Source of the DNA: Stichopus chloronotus
Taxonomy: Eukaryota; Echinodermata; Holothuroidea; Aspidochirotida; Stichopodidae
DNA: 64,000 bases
Reading direction: 5' to 3'
Assembly: GCA_021234535.1 (NCBI GenBank)
Contig: CM037838.1
Location: forward strand, 32,236,383-32,300,382
Position numbers and translations under genes: made by a program. This document shows positions 45,096-57,574 of the stretch, one piece after another. Within the stretch, counting starts at the first letter, position 1, and each line of letters begins with the position of its first letter. The notes beneath the pieces were generated by a model. It worked only from the letters and a program-made list of their open reading frames with translations, did not search any database and had not been told where the DNA came from.

Positions 45096-46901
45096 TGAGT
45101 CGTAGTGCAGTGACCGTCAATGGCAATGGGTGGCGCCATTTTGTTTTGACCTCGTTCACCATTGTCATTTGCAATTATTTTTTTGAAATAATTATTAAGG
45201 ATTTTTTTTCTCTTATTGCCGATTAGGTAGGCTCCCCTCTATTTTAAACCCCAGATTTAGTATTTATTTGCAATTGATATGATCCCAGTTGATAGAAATG
45301 GAACGAAAAACGATAAAATTCAATCCATGTCGTATGTTGATTACGTAATCTCTTGAGTCGTAGTGCATTGATCGTCCCTGGCAATGGGTGGCGCCATTTT
45401 GTTTTGACCTCGTTTGCCATTGTCATTTGGAATTAATTTTTGGAAATAATTATTCCTGATTTTTTTCCCTTATTGCCGATTAGGAAGGGTCCGCTCTAAT
45501 TTCAACCCCCGATTTTGTATTTATTTGCAATTGATATGCCCCCAGTTGATAGAAATGGAACAAAAACGATAAAATTCAATCCATGTCGTATGTTGATTAC
45601 GTAATTATTTGAGCCGTAGTGAGTTGACCGTCCCTGGCAATGTTTGGCGACATTTTGTTTTGACCTCGTTCGCCATTGTCATTTGGAATTATTTCTTTGA
45701 AATAATTATACCTGATTTTTTCCCTTTTATCGCCCGTTAGGTAGGGTCCGCTTGAAATGAAACCGCCAATTTTGTATTCATTTGTAATTAACGTGCCCTC
45801 AGTTGATAGAAATGGAACCAAAAACGACAAAATTCATTTTATGTCGTATGTTGATTACGTAATCACTTGAGTCGTAGTGCAGTGACCGTCCCCGACAATG
45901 GGTGGCGCCATTTTGTTTTTACCTTGTTCGCCATTGTCATTTGGAATTATTTTTTTGAAATAATTATTCCTGATTTTTTTTCTATTATTGCCGATTAGGT
46001 AGGGAAGGCGATAATTTAAACCCCAGATTTTGTATTTATTTGCAATTAATATGCCCCCAGTTGATAGAAACGGAACGAAAAACAATAAAATTCAATCCAT
46101 GTCGTATTTTGATTGCGTAATCACTTGAGTCGTAGTGCAGTGACCGTCCCTGGCAATGAGTGGCGCCATTTTGTTTTCTGATCGTTCGACATTGTCATTT
46201 GGAATTATTTTTTTGAAATAATTATTCCTGATTTTTTTCCTCTTATTGCCGTTTAGGTAGGGACCGCTCTAATTTAAACCAACGATTTTGTATTTATTTG
46301 CAATTGATATGCCCCCAGTTGATAGAAATGGAATGAAAAACGATAAAATTCAATCCATGTCGTATGTTGATTACGTAATCACTTGAGTCGTAGTGCAGTG
46401 ACCACCACTGGCAATGGGTGGCGCCATTTTGTTTTGACCTCGTTCGCCATTGTCATTTGCAATTATTTTTTTGAAATAATTATTCCTGATTTTTTTCCTC
46501 TTATTGCCGATTAGGTAGGGTCCGCTCTAATTTAAACCCCCGATTTAGTATTTATTTGCAATTGATATGCCCCCAGTTGATAGAAATGTAACGAAAAACG
46601 ATAAAATTCAATCCATGTCGTATTTTGATTACGTAATTACTTGAGTCGTAGTGCATTGAACGTCCCTGGCAATGGGTGGCGACATTTTGTTTTGACCTCG
46701 TTCGCCATTGTCATTTGGAATTATTTCTTTGAAATAATTATACCTGATTTTTTCCCTTTTATCGCCCGTTAGGTAGGGTCCGCTTGAAATGAAACCGCCA
46801 ATTTTGTATTCATTTGTAATTAACGTGCCCTCAGTTGATAGAAATGGAACCAAAAACGACAAAATTCATTTTATGTCGTATGTTGATTACGTAATCACTT
46901 G
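45096..46901. repeat. 257-bp satellite array, part 2
   Basis: The array resumes after the LINE and continues to the edge of the assembly gap. Monomers here are mostly of the GGCGCCATTTTG / CCTCTTATTGCCGATTAGG type. The right end of the array is not seen. Confidence 0.95.
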
Positions 46902-47001
46902 NNNNNNNNNNNNNNNNNNNNNNNNNNNNNNNNNNNNNNNNNNNNNNNNNNNNNNNNNNNNNNNNNNNNNNNNNNNNNNNNNNNNNNNNNNNNNNNNNNN
47001 N
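46902..47001. other. assembly gap, 100 N
   Basis: Exactly 100 N, the conventional size for a gap of unknown length. Satellite on its left and unique sequence on its right suggest collapse of the array. Confidence 0.98.
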
Positions 47002-47867
47002 TCGTGGCACAATATAGCAACACAATATAGCAAGTTTAGAATACAGGGTCAAGTACATTACATTCTGCAGACATTCATACCTCGTGTATTAAATATTTTC
47101 GTTTTGTTTGTAGTCTGTTCATAATATGTAAAATCACTGTTCAATTGTTTCTTGTCGGAATCTGGGGAACTTTCACACTGCCTTCTTTAAATAAAAAAAT
47201 ACTGTCTATAGTAAAATGCCATTTAAGGATGGATAGTATTGCAACTGTGTCGTTCAAATGAATGTGGTTTTGTCAAGACAGTTTTGGAAAAACTTCTTTG
47301 TAAAAGAGACTGCCCAATGTAACCCTCAAAATCCTCACACACACCGACTTCGTCCCATATACTGTACACCCCACCCAACCATATGGACAACACCCTTCAC
47401 ACATCCCATCCCTTTCAATCCCCACCCCACCCCCACCAGCGAGTCTAAAATGTCGGTAACTGTCTTCTCCCAAGGGCCTGTTGCATAATGGTCTGTAGGC
47501 CCTTGTGAGTACACTGTTCTATAAAGCATTGCTGCCGAGTTGGCAAGTATATATGATAGCTTCGGAATTGACACTGATAATTCCATAGACATTCCTACGT
47601 TGCGTTTTTTTTTTCCTGCCTTCTCCTCCTAACTTCTTAGTCTCCAAATTTTCACAAGACTTACACGATTCCTTTTATTGTCTTCATTTTTTTTCACTGT
47701 TTCGTTCAACTCAAATGTTTGAAATAACAAAATTTAGGGAGAAGAAGACGAGGGAAAACAAACAATAGATAAATTTAAGCGAGAAACCTTAATGGAACAC
47801 CTTATGAACAGGAGAATAAAGCGGCCATAAAAAAGCTACTAGTAGAGTGGTTCTAGTTGCATTGAGA

Positions 47868-47931
<64 letters not shown>

Positions 47932-47938
47932 TATATAT

Positions 47939-48009
<71 letters not shown>

Positions 48010-50897
48010 ACATGTGTGAGTGAGCGAGAGTCTCACAATTTGTTTAATTAAGTGATTTTTTCAGAGATCACCCCAAACGTTATAAGTGTGAATTTCCGCA
48101 TGAGAAAAACAAAAATAGTCGGGCGGGGTCTTTGTTATTTTAGGAAAAGTTCGTTTAGGAGATTCCGTGGACTTCGTGTTTGTCCCAAGGGCATCTATGC
48201 AAGAAGGAAGAAAAAGTAAGACTGAAAATGTAAAAGTAAAAACAAAAATAAAAAACTTAAGTTTTGTCTGTCATCTTCGGTTCAAACATTTAAATGGTAA
48301 AATGTAGTTATAAAAACATTCTATCTTCCCCAGTTGTTTCATTTGAATTAGGTTTGCTGTGACAGTTTATTAACAAAGTTAAGCTGGACTGCCTGCGAAA
48401 AAAATGAATCATAATGGACAAAAAGAAGATACTTAAACGAAACCCTTAAGAGTAAAACTAGTAAGAAAGACGTACACGCCCTTTGATAAATATGGATATG
48501 ACATGAAGATATCCTGTCTACAAATATGCAAACGTCTAACTTATGATAATTTTTTTTTATCAGTCTTCAGTTGGCATTATTGAAATACAGGTAATCACAT
48601 TGTTTGAGGTGGGGGTTGGTGGGGTTTAACACCCCTGGTCGATCCACTTGTCAGTATTCACCAAGCACTAGTAGTACCATTCATAGAATTCTCTGTCGCG
48701 TAAGGTGGTTCGAAAATATTTCTTGAAGTTAATGGAATGTGCACCAGGGTTGCCAGGTAATCAAAAATAGCCTTCGGCTTAATGACAAATGTATGGAATA
48801 ATAAAATTGGTACTTTGATTTCCAAACTATTCCGTACTTTTGAGACCCAAAATTGCCCCAAACTCCTAGAGATTTGCCCAAATTGTGCCCCCCACCCTTC
48901 CTCGGCGACCCTGACGTAATTATAGACTATAGGGGGTGTGAGGATGAATTAGATGAACGTGGGAGAGATGACCGTCATCATTATTTAACGGTTGCACCCA
49001 CCCGTGATCCCCCCCCCCTCCCCTTCGCATCCATGACCAAATTGCAGATGTAAGTATGAAAGAAAAATATTGTTTCCACAAGACACATGACAATTGCAGT
49101 AATAACAACTTAATCCAACCAGAAAAGAAATACACATCTTCAATGGCATTTTAGGCACGATATCCAAAGAACAATGGGTAGCAGGATCCAGTAGCTAAAC
49201 TATTATCGAATGTGAACCTTTTGTGACTAGTGACATCCAGACATACTATTTGGACCAAAAGAAAACTATAACACCTCTCCCTCCCCAAACCCCTGCACCC
49301 TCCCCACATGTTCTTTATTTTCGTGTTTTGTAATTAAGAATGCTAATTAAACAATGAACACCAATGTTTATGATTGGCAACATGGACGGCAGGGATCCCA
49401 GACGTGTATATCAATTCGATCCCGACGAAGTGTCGATAATTTGATAGATTACTTCAAGATCTAAGAACTCACAATTTGATATAAACAATCTGATCTGCTA
49501 GGGGTTGGTCGATTTTATTGATAAATCGATGATTGTTATTTGATTATTCATGTATCGTGGCATGATTAAACGTATGAAACGCATATCCAAAAACATGACT
49601 AGTTGATCTAAATCAATCAATCAATCAGAAACATTATCGGCTTTCCAACCCAATCTTCTCAAAAAGCATAACAATTGAACGGTTATATCTAGAGTACAGT
49701 ACTAGTATGAATGTAATAAAAATAATTATGAAGATCACACAAACGTGATTGCAAGACGAGTAAGTTTTATTTGTATTCGGTGTTAATTTTGATTACGTAA
49801 TCACTTCATTTTATTCTCGGCTTGCAAAACCTGAAGCTAGCCCAGTAGATTTTCTAGGGCTAATGTACGGTAAGTACTTTGTAGCACAGACATTCTGGAA
49901 TTATACATTGACCATTAACTAAGCCTTAGGTCTTAAATGCTGCCTCTGCCTTTTTTCCTTTCTCCGGCTAAGGGCATTCCACCTTCTTTGTACTTTGAAT
50001 AATTTGCCCTCGTACTCTCGGTGAAAATGTTATCACGAAAAATGTATTTATCCCACCGACCGTAACATCTTTTCATTTTTTTATGTCAGTTTGAATGGTA
50101 TAGTGTCAATAACAATAGTTTATCGTAAAAGTAGGTCCAATATTTGTCTGTTGAATGAAATAATGAAATTTATAAAACCTTTCTTTGGCACAAAAAATTC
50201 ATTAAGATATTTCCTTTAGAGATTGATCAATTAAAATGATTTCTGGTATAAATCTTTGATTCCTGTCTTTGACAACCCTGAAATCGCTCGATTTTGAGCA
50301 AACATCGTCCCGCTTGTTCTAATCGACAAAATAGTAACAGTTTGCAGACACAAACAGTCAAGTTTAGTCATAGGCAGATATCAATGAATGAAGTAACAGT
50401 GCTTTGTCTCAACGTGTGTCAACTATATATTACAATTACTTTATTTTATTATTTTTTCGTAATTATATTGTGAAACACTATCCCAACTTGCAGACGGTTA
50501 CTCCTGTTGCATAATCTTTTGCATGCAATCAATCAAATCTCAAAGCCTTTTAAGTTCATACAAACATCACAATCTTCTATGTGATATTACAAGGTGAACA
50601 AAAGCCTCTGATTTTTTATGTTATCTTTTCATGCATATTTAAAAAGAGAATAAATATTTAAAGTCTTTCATCTTGAAATTGGTCGTTTTCTTCAATTCTT
50701 TAAATTATGAAAAGTCACGTATCGAGGGACGTGCGTGAGAAAACACAGGAAACTTCCTAAACCACAAGCAAGGTAAAAATGACATAAAAATAACATGAAA
50801 TAAAATAAAAACAGAAGCTGCGCTAACACCAGTAACTTGAAAAACATAGTGATCCTCTTTCATTAGGACTGACTCTTTTGTCTTTATGTGTAAATCT
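47002..50897. other. no gene seen
   Basis: AT-rich unique sequence. An isolated TTGATTACGTAATCACTT at 49,790-49,807 matches the satellite word, without other satellite sequence around it. Open frames at 48,853 and 47,258 follow C-rich low-complexity sequence and have no support. Confidence 0.5.
47871..48006. repeat. (TA)n microsatellite, 136 bp
   Basis: TA dinucleotides with one short interruption near 47,929-47,942. Confidence 0.95.
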
Positions 50898-50962
50898 ATG
50901 TATGTTTGTATGTCTGTCTGTATGTATGTGTGTATGTACGTGTGTGTATGTGTGGATGTGTG

Positions 50963-50993
<31 letters not shown>

Positions 50994-51167
50994 TTATTAG
51001 TATGTATGTATGTAGTATGTATGTATGTATGTATGTATGTATGTAGTATGTATGTATGTATGTATGTATGTATGTATGTATGTATGTATGTATGTATGTA
51101 TGTATGCATGCATGCATGCATGCATGCATGCATGCATGCATGCATGCATGCATGCATGCATGCATGT
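50898..51167. repeat. (TGTA)n followed by (ATGC)n microsatellite
   Basis: Tetranucleotide TGTA repeats with variants from about 50,898 change sharply at about 51,104 to about 16 copies of ATGC. Open frames through this block (Ile-His-Thr or Met-His-Ala-Cys repeats) are products of the microsatellite. Confidence 0.95.
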
Positions 51168-51681
51168 AAGGAGATTGCTCGTATTGGAAGAAAACTGAAC
51201 GTGTCATGAGAGAAAGGGAAAAGCATATATATCATCATCTAAGGATGTTCTTATGGTCAGAGAGCAAATAATAACAAAGTACAATACCATACATTTTTAA
51301 GATGTACCATTTAAAAACAACAGGAGCCTCTTCAATACCCCCCCCCCCCACTTCTTCCAACACAAGTTACATCCCATTTTTTTTTTTTTTATCCTGGTCA
51401 ACTTTCCTGCGTACATGTTCTAAGTTTAAAGACCTATTTAAAGTTGCGGTTCGTCCTCTTTTGGTTGTGTAACAGCATAAAAACGCCTAAAAGATATCAA
51501 TATTTCCAATAAACCAAACAAAATCAAATTTACATCCTATTTGATAAATGAGTCAGGACTGATATTCTGAGGTAAATAGTTCGGTTCATGGACTATATCA
51601 CATAAAACACACACACACACACACGTTTCTTCCTTTCGGTGTTCTTCAATTGAGTCTCCGTACATGCTGATTGAATTCTGT

Positions 51682-51683
<2 letters not shown>

Positions 51684-51767
<84 letters not shown>
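51684..51767. repeat. (TA)n microsatellite, 84 bp
   Basis: Uninterrupted TA dinucleotides. Confidence 0.95.
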
Positions 51768-51769
<2 letters not shown>

Positions 51770-54700
51770 GAAACTACATATAAATATTAGGAGTTTGAGC
51801 AGACTTGTTCAATCTGCGAGGTCTTACACGCATCGAAGCCCCGACTATATGATACGATCCTCACTAAATGCACACGCGCTTACCACGCATGCAAGGACCA
51901 AAAACGAGGCCTGTAAGCCGCATGCATTTAAAGCCTCACCTCACCCGCCTTGAAATACAAGACAGGTGAAGCGAGAAAGATCAGATCGCGTGAATGATCG
52001 AAGCGGGCGAACGTGCTCGGCAAACCGTGTCGGTTGTTTTTCCCCCTCTTCTTCCTCTTGTTCTTCTCGTTGGCTTTTTTCTTCGAGTAGAACTATCAAA
52101 GCCGTTGTCGGGCAGGGAAAACAAAATGTGGATAGGCGTGATGACTAATCGTTAGGATATCACATGACCAGGGAGCTACCTTGATATCATAAACAGATGA
52201 CAGAAAGATGACAAGTAAGATAGACATAGCCTACTCATAGGTCTACAGAAATAAGTGAATATATCATGTGCAGTTGTGAAGCAGCACCGTGAGCGTGGCC
52301 AAAGCAAAAGATAAGTTGTACGCGTTGCTACCATATTGCTACCATATCCAACCAAAATTGCCATGTTTAAATTCTACAAAAATATTCAGAGAACATATGT
52401 AAATTTTATGATATCTGGACTCAACAAAACGTAAGACTTTCATCGTCACGGTCTGTATTGTGACGTCGCAGCAGGAGATATCGCAATATCTTCCTGGTTT
52501 TGAGTACAAAATGCTATGCACAATTCTGCGATACCGATCTCGCAATGTGATCTCCTTGTGACCAAGTGGCATACATTATACGAGTAGATATGAAAAAAGT
52601 TGGAAGAAATAAATTTGACCGGCTTCTGAAGGGGCGGAAACCGCGATCACAAAGACCAATATAAGAATCTAGTAATGAGCGTATACCATTCTACAAACAC
52701 TCACACACACACATGGCATAGACAGTATTATGCCTAGATAACGCTAGGCTAGCAACTGATCGAAAAACGAGCCTGAGGAAATTAAGCACTAATTATCATC
52801 TATTCATAAAATATTCTACAGCTCACCGAGGAGTCTCTCCTATTCTTAGCTATGGATATATACACTCGACTTCGATTAATTTTGTGACCCACATAAGTTT
52901 CAAGAAGAAATAAATTTTATAGCATCGTTTGGCGGGAAGACATTGACATCTAAAATTCATCATCATGATGATCTTCATTCGATATCAATGGTTCGAATTT
53001 GGCCTTTTTTTTTTTCTGGTTTGAAGAGCAGGAACAAAACAGCAAAAAAAGGCGGTCATTAAAAGGTCGTAAAACCGAAACCAGCAAATAAATTACAGAA
53101 ATATTATTGAAACATCTAGTCATTAGCGTAAGGTCGGGTTGCAATCAAATAGAGTGTAGCTTTTCGCGAAACGCCGCCACTAATGATGTACTTTCAACTC
53201 CAGTCTGTGTATACAAGATATATTTAGACCTTTCTATATAAGTATTATATACATATATATATACATAGAGGCAAATTCGCGATATTCAGAACTGTCTTAA
53301 TAAATGGCCTTTTAAAACGTATACCGCTGTATACAAACTGTCACAAAAAAGGGAAAGTAGGTTAAAACGGTACGTTGTTATGGTAATTGATAGATCATAG
53401 CATTAAATTGATGTAAGAGCGGCGAGAGGTTGCTATAGGAGTCTGTAGAATGTGATAATGTGATTTTCAAGAGACCGCAAGGGCCTGGTATACGCGGCGT
53501 TGGTACTTATAAACAAATATGTATCTTACGCTTTTAATTGTATCCCCCTCTCTCTCTCCCTTCCCCACTTCATCCCCACCTCTTGCCCCCGGCCGTGAAC
53601 ATTTGCAAGTATTTTCATCAATGACATCATTGGTATGTCATGCACATGACATATGATACTCGTAGAAGTCATTAATTTTTGTAAGCCTGTCAAGTTTCTT
53701 CACATATGACAAATGGTCAAACTAAAATTTGGATACCCATGAGTCACATGCAAAGGAACATTAATGAGGTGAGTATTTTCATGATTCAATATGGTTTCTG
53801 AAAATTCGTGACCAGACACTTTCGCATTAGTATTAATTCATATGGCGTACAGCTAGTACAAGCCAGGGTCAAAATTCAAATTTGGGACAGTTTTTATAAC
53901 TTTTGGACGTGAAACTTGACTCATTATGGTAATCATAAACATTGTCATGTGTTTGTACCCTTCAAATCCTCACAAACGTAATGTATCGATATCCACCTCA
54001 GTGATTCATCGTTAATCTGATTTGACAGGGAAATGTTTAAACATGTATCAATAATCTAATTTGTATTTTAATAAGTAACAATGGTTTAATTTTATTAAAG
54101 ACAGTTCGGTCAGCAGATCAACAATCAACACAAGAATCATCTTTTGCACTACTGCGACTTTAACATCCTACGATCTTGACCTGATTTCGAGTATCAGAAT
54201 GTGGATAAAAAGACCATCCATTATCAATAACGCGTTGCTATAGGATGAAAATAGACCACACGCTGCACACTCAATGAAGTATACCAGCCTAAGTCGGCCC
54301 TCGGTAGGCCCCTGATATTTGAAGGCACTCCACAAGTGAGTAATTAAGCCCGCTCTTCACAAAAACGAAGCGGTAATCTTACACATTTTGAACAGAAAAG
54401 ATAAAGACAAAATTGATCTACATAGTAACCCCTTTATTGGTGGGAAAGGTAAAACCATAGAGATCGAAAACCGTTGCCTATTGTATTGACCACTACCGTA
54501 TGTACCACAGAGCAAAAAAAAAAAAAAACATGCACGTTCCTTGGATTGTATTACTAATACTTGCATTCTTCCGAACCGTATAATCTGCTAAAATAACAAG
54601 CTGGATAGTACAGTTAACTGCAACGAACAGAAATACATGTCGGTAACTGAAGGGACTCCAGTAGTACTTGGATTTTCTTTTCATATTTGGATGGTTTGGC

Positions 54701-55023
54701 CACACAGTGCAAACGGTGAAACACGGTTCAGGCTAGCTGAGCTGCTGATGATGCACAATGTAGTGTAGCCTATAGTATATGTGTACTGTTGAAGGAACTT
54801 AACTTCTTGAAACTTGAAAGTCTATGCAAGTACCAAGAACGGGTGCGGATTGAGAAGAATCAATATCAATATTTTCAATAACTTACTACTTTTCGACATC
54901 TGCGGATATATAGGTACATGAAATGCTCAAGAAAACATAGTGCAATTAACATGCATGCGCGCGTTAGACATTTAAGCTAGAAATACCCGTTCTACCACGT
55001 GCGTTCTTATACTAGGCAATATA

Positions 55024-55368
55024 GGTGAACAACTCCATACCATGATTGAACAACTCCTTGCAGTGATGATTGCTCAGTTCCCTGGTAACCAATGAACAAT
55101 TCTATATTGTCACTGATAAAAAATTCCATATAGTAACAAATGAACATTATTCATTGTAATCAATGAACAACGCCAATGTGGCCATTGAACAACTCCATAT
55201 TTCACTCCAATGAACGACGCTATAAGCAACCGATGAATAACTCCGTCATAGAAACCGAAGAAGAACTCCATAATAACCAGTGAACATTTCCATAGTAACC
55301 AATTAATGACTCCCTACAGTAACAATGAGCAACTACATCGTAACTATAGTAAACAATTCCATGGAGTG
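55024..55368. repeat. degenerate 27-30 bp minisatellite
   Basis: More than ten imperfect units of the form TGAACAACTCCATAGTAACC with A-rich joins. Strong divergence between units indicates age. Confidence 0.7.
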
Positions 55369-56212
55369 ACCGAAAGTTTCTGTTGTGCAAATTTAAACAC
55401 AGTGGCCGAACAAGGGGGACAGGGATAGTGCCCCTCCGCTACAATGACAGGAGGGGCTAAATGACGTAGAGAAAAATCAATCAATCAATAAATCAATCAA
55501 TAATAAATAAATAAGAATAGGATGGCAAAGAATAAGGAAAAATTGAAAGAGCATGCTCGGCTGAGTACTTTTAGAGCTCTCTGCATCCAGGGAATGATGA
55601 TGATTATGGTGTCCACTCAGTTTTCAGGATTCCAGCAAGTATTTCAGTCTTCATCAGGAAATGGAGGCCTACAAATTTTATCATACTGTTGTAGCAGAAA
55701 ACATCTAATAATCCGAGGAGAGGGGTTTTTCATCGACGTAAATACTGACAGTGTCATTTCCTGGGGCTTACTTGATGGGCCTGGGAAGGGCGACTCCGGT
55801 GATCTATGGGGGGGGGGGGGGTACTTTATATGTATGTGTTTTACCTCACTCATGCTATCATGCTATATGCGTCGTAAAATCCGCTTCTATGAAGTTTAAA
55901 TGTTGTCACGCAAATATGTAATACAGTGAAAGACAAAGAAATCACCTTTTGTAATAATGCAGGTAAAAATGAAAAGTAAATACACTACATGATTCAGCAC
56001 TATTCTTCAAATAAATAAACATACAGTAGAGATAGGTGGGTCTACATGGCAAAACAACGGAAGACCCAAGCAATATAAAAACAAATTGAAAATATTTGTG
56101 AAGGGTCTTCATTTGCACAGAATTATTAGATCTCAAACTGACTGAATCAGTTCTATAATACATTCACTAGCTGAATCGACGGAAGGATGGAACGGATTGA
56201 TAGGGATGAGAG

Positions 56213-56246
56213 AATGGATGGAGGATGGATGGATGGATAGATAGAT

Positions 56247-56299
<53 letters not shown>

Positions 56300-56319
56300 T
56301 AGATAGATAGATAGATAGC

Positions 56320-56376
<57 letters not shown>

Positions 56377-56563
56377 GGATAGATAGATGGATGGATGGAT
56401 GAATGGATGGATGGATGGATGGATGGATAGATAGATGGATGGATAGATAGATGGATGGATGAATGGGTGGATGGATGGGAGGGTGGAAGGATAGGATGGA
56501 GGAATGGATGGGTGGGTGGATAGACGGATAGCTAGCTGGATGGATGGATGGACAGATAGACCA
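56213..56563. repeat. (GATA)n/(GATG)n compound microsatellite
   Basis: About 350 bp of GATA and GGAT tetranucleotides with local interruptions. Confidence 0.95.
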
Positions 56564-57476
56564 ATCGATCAGTGAATAGTAAGGATTATATATTTGACCC
56601 GAGTGAACAGTCTCCTTGCCTTTTTAATAAATCATGTAAAAGTTTCTTCGTCATCAACGGTGATGAAAGCGGACTGTGATTTTGCAACAATTAGCTGGTT
56701 TGGTTTAATTGGCAATTTATTGCAGGTTCTCAACTTGTAGGTTTGCTTGTATGTCTATCGGCCGTTCGTCTCCTCCGTATTGTTGTGGGATCTATCTTTC
56801 TTTTTTTCCTTTTTTTTTGTTTGTTTGTTGTGAACTCTTTATTCCTGTCCTACATCACTTTTAAAGGAAATGCAAATAGAGAATATTAGTCTCTTCTATG
56901 AGATTGTGTCTTCTTTAAGAACGGACAGCGAGTTAACGACAGTCCCTTTAATGTACTCCAATCCAGCCCCCCCCCCCTTGCACCTCTGTAGACAAAATTC
57001 TTCTTTGACAAGATACGTCATCTGCATAATGCAAGGTTAGAAAACAGATTCGGGTCAATGACGACAAGACTGATATCTATTCATACCAAGCACTTATCCA
57101 TCCTCCTCCCGTTTCAGCCACCCCCCCCCCCTCCCGCTTCCACCCTTCACATATTTTCTTAACGCCAACCCCTCACCCATAGGGAAAGATCACTTCTTTG
57201 CATTTTCATGTCCAACCAAACAAGGCCCAAAAAGTCCCAGGAGCGTTTATCTTTTTCAGATCTAAGTTGAGGGTGTAGGAAAAGAGAAGAAGTTATTTCG
57301 AAAGTTTACCCTTTCGGTCCCCTCTTGGACTTGAGAAAGCTCTTGGAAACCAAATTCATAGTTTCATAAAATACATCCAGTCTATTTTAATGTTTCCGTC
57401 TTTCTTCTCTCTCCCTTTTTTTTCATATGCGCCGTTTGCAAGAAAATTGGTCATCTTGTTCCATTTCTGTTTCTAG

Positions 57477-57574
57477 AACATGTCGACTTAAAGCCTAATA
57501 AAACACAGTACGAAGCCCAGCTCGAAGAAGACAAAGACGAGGGAGATTCCGGCCGGGTCACTGAGGCATTGTAA
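57477..57574 (+). CDS. candidate terminal exon, acidic C-terminus
   Basis: An excellent acceptor (ttccatttctgtttctag) is followed by two bases, 31 codons and TAA at 57,572-57,574. The peptide reads HVDLKPNKTQYEAQLEED then KDEGDSGRVTEAL. The composition and ending look like the cytoplasmic tail of a larger protein, but the family is not recognised and no upstream exon was secured. It enters in phase 1. Confidence 0.45.

Larger units (their letters stand above)
51768..57476. other. no firm gene; CpG-richer patch and minisatellites
   Basis: A relatively CpG-rich patch at 51,840-52,130 contains an acidic minus-strand frame (LLEEKSQREEQEEEEGEKQ) and a GTAAGC donor-like site on the minus strand near 51,889. 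It could be a promoter with 5' exon, but this is weak. A G-run of about 13 lies at 55,808-55,820. Otherwise AT-rich with no supported exon. Confidence 0.45.

Noticed and set aside
43642..45174. 510-codon frame taken as one protein
   Set aside because: The first 26 or so codons are satellite and the last 50 follow a frameshift. Only the part inside 45,095-43,790 is LINE.
35851..46901. CRISPR-like array
   Set aside because: Monomers of about 257 bp without unique spacers, in a eukaryotic sequence.
46789..47124. Open frames crossing the gap
   Set aside because: They run through 100 N and join satellite to unique sequence.
50705..51238. 177-codon frame rich in His-Thr-Tyr-Ile and Cys-Met-His-Ala
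   Set aside because: It is translation of the TGTA/ATGC microsatellite.
55522..55899. 125-codon plus-strand frame
   Set aside because: It runs through a G-homopolymer and low-complexity sequence, with no acceptor or family.
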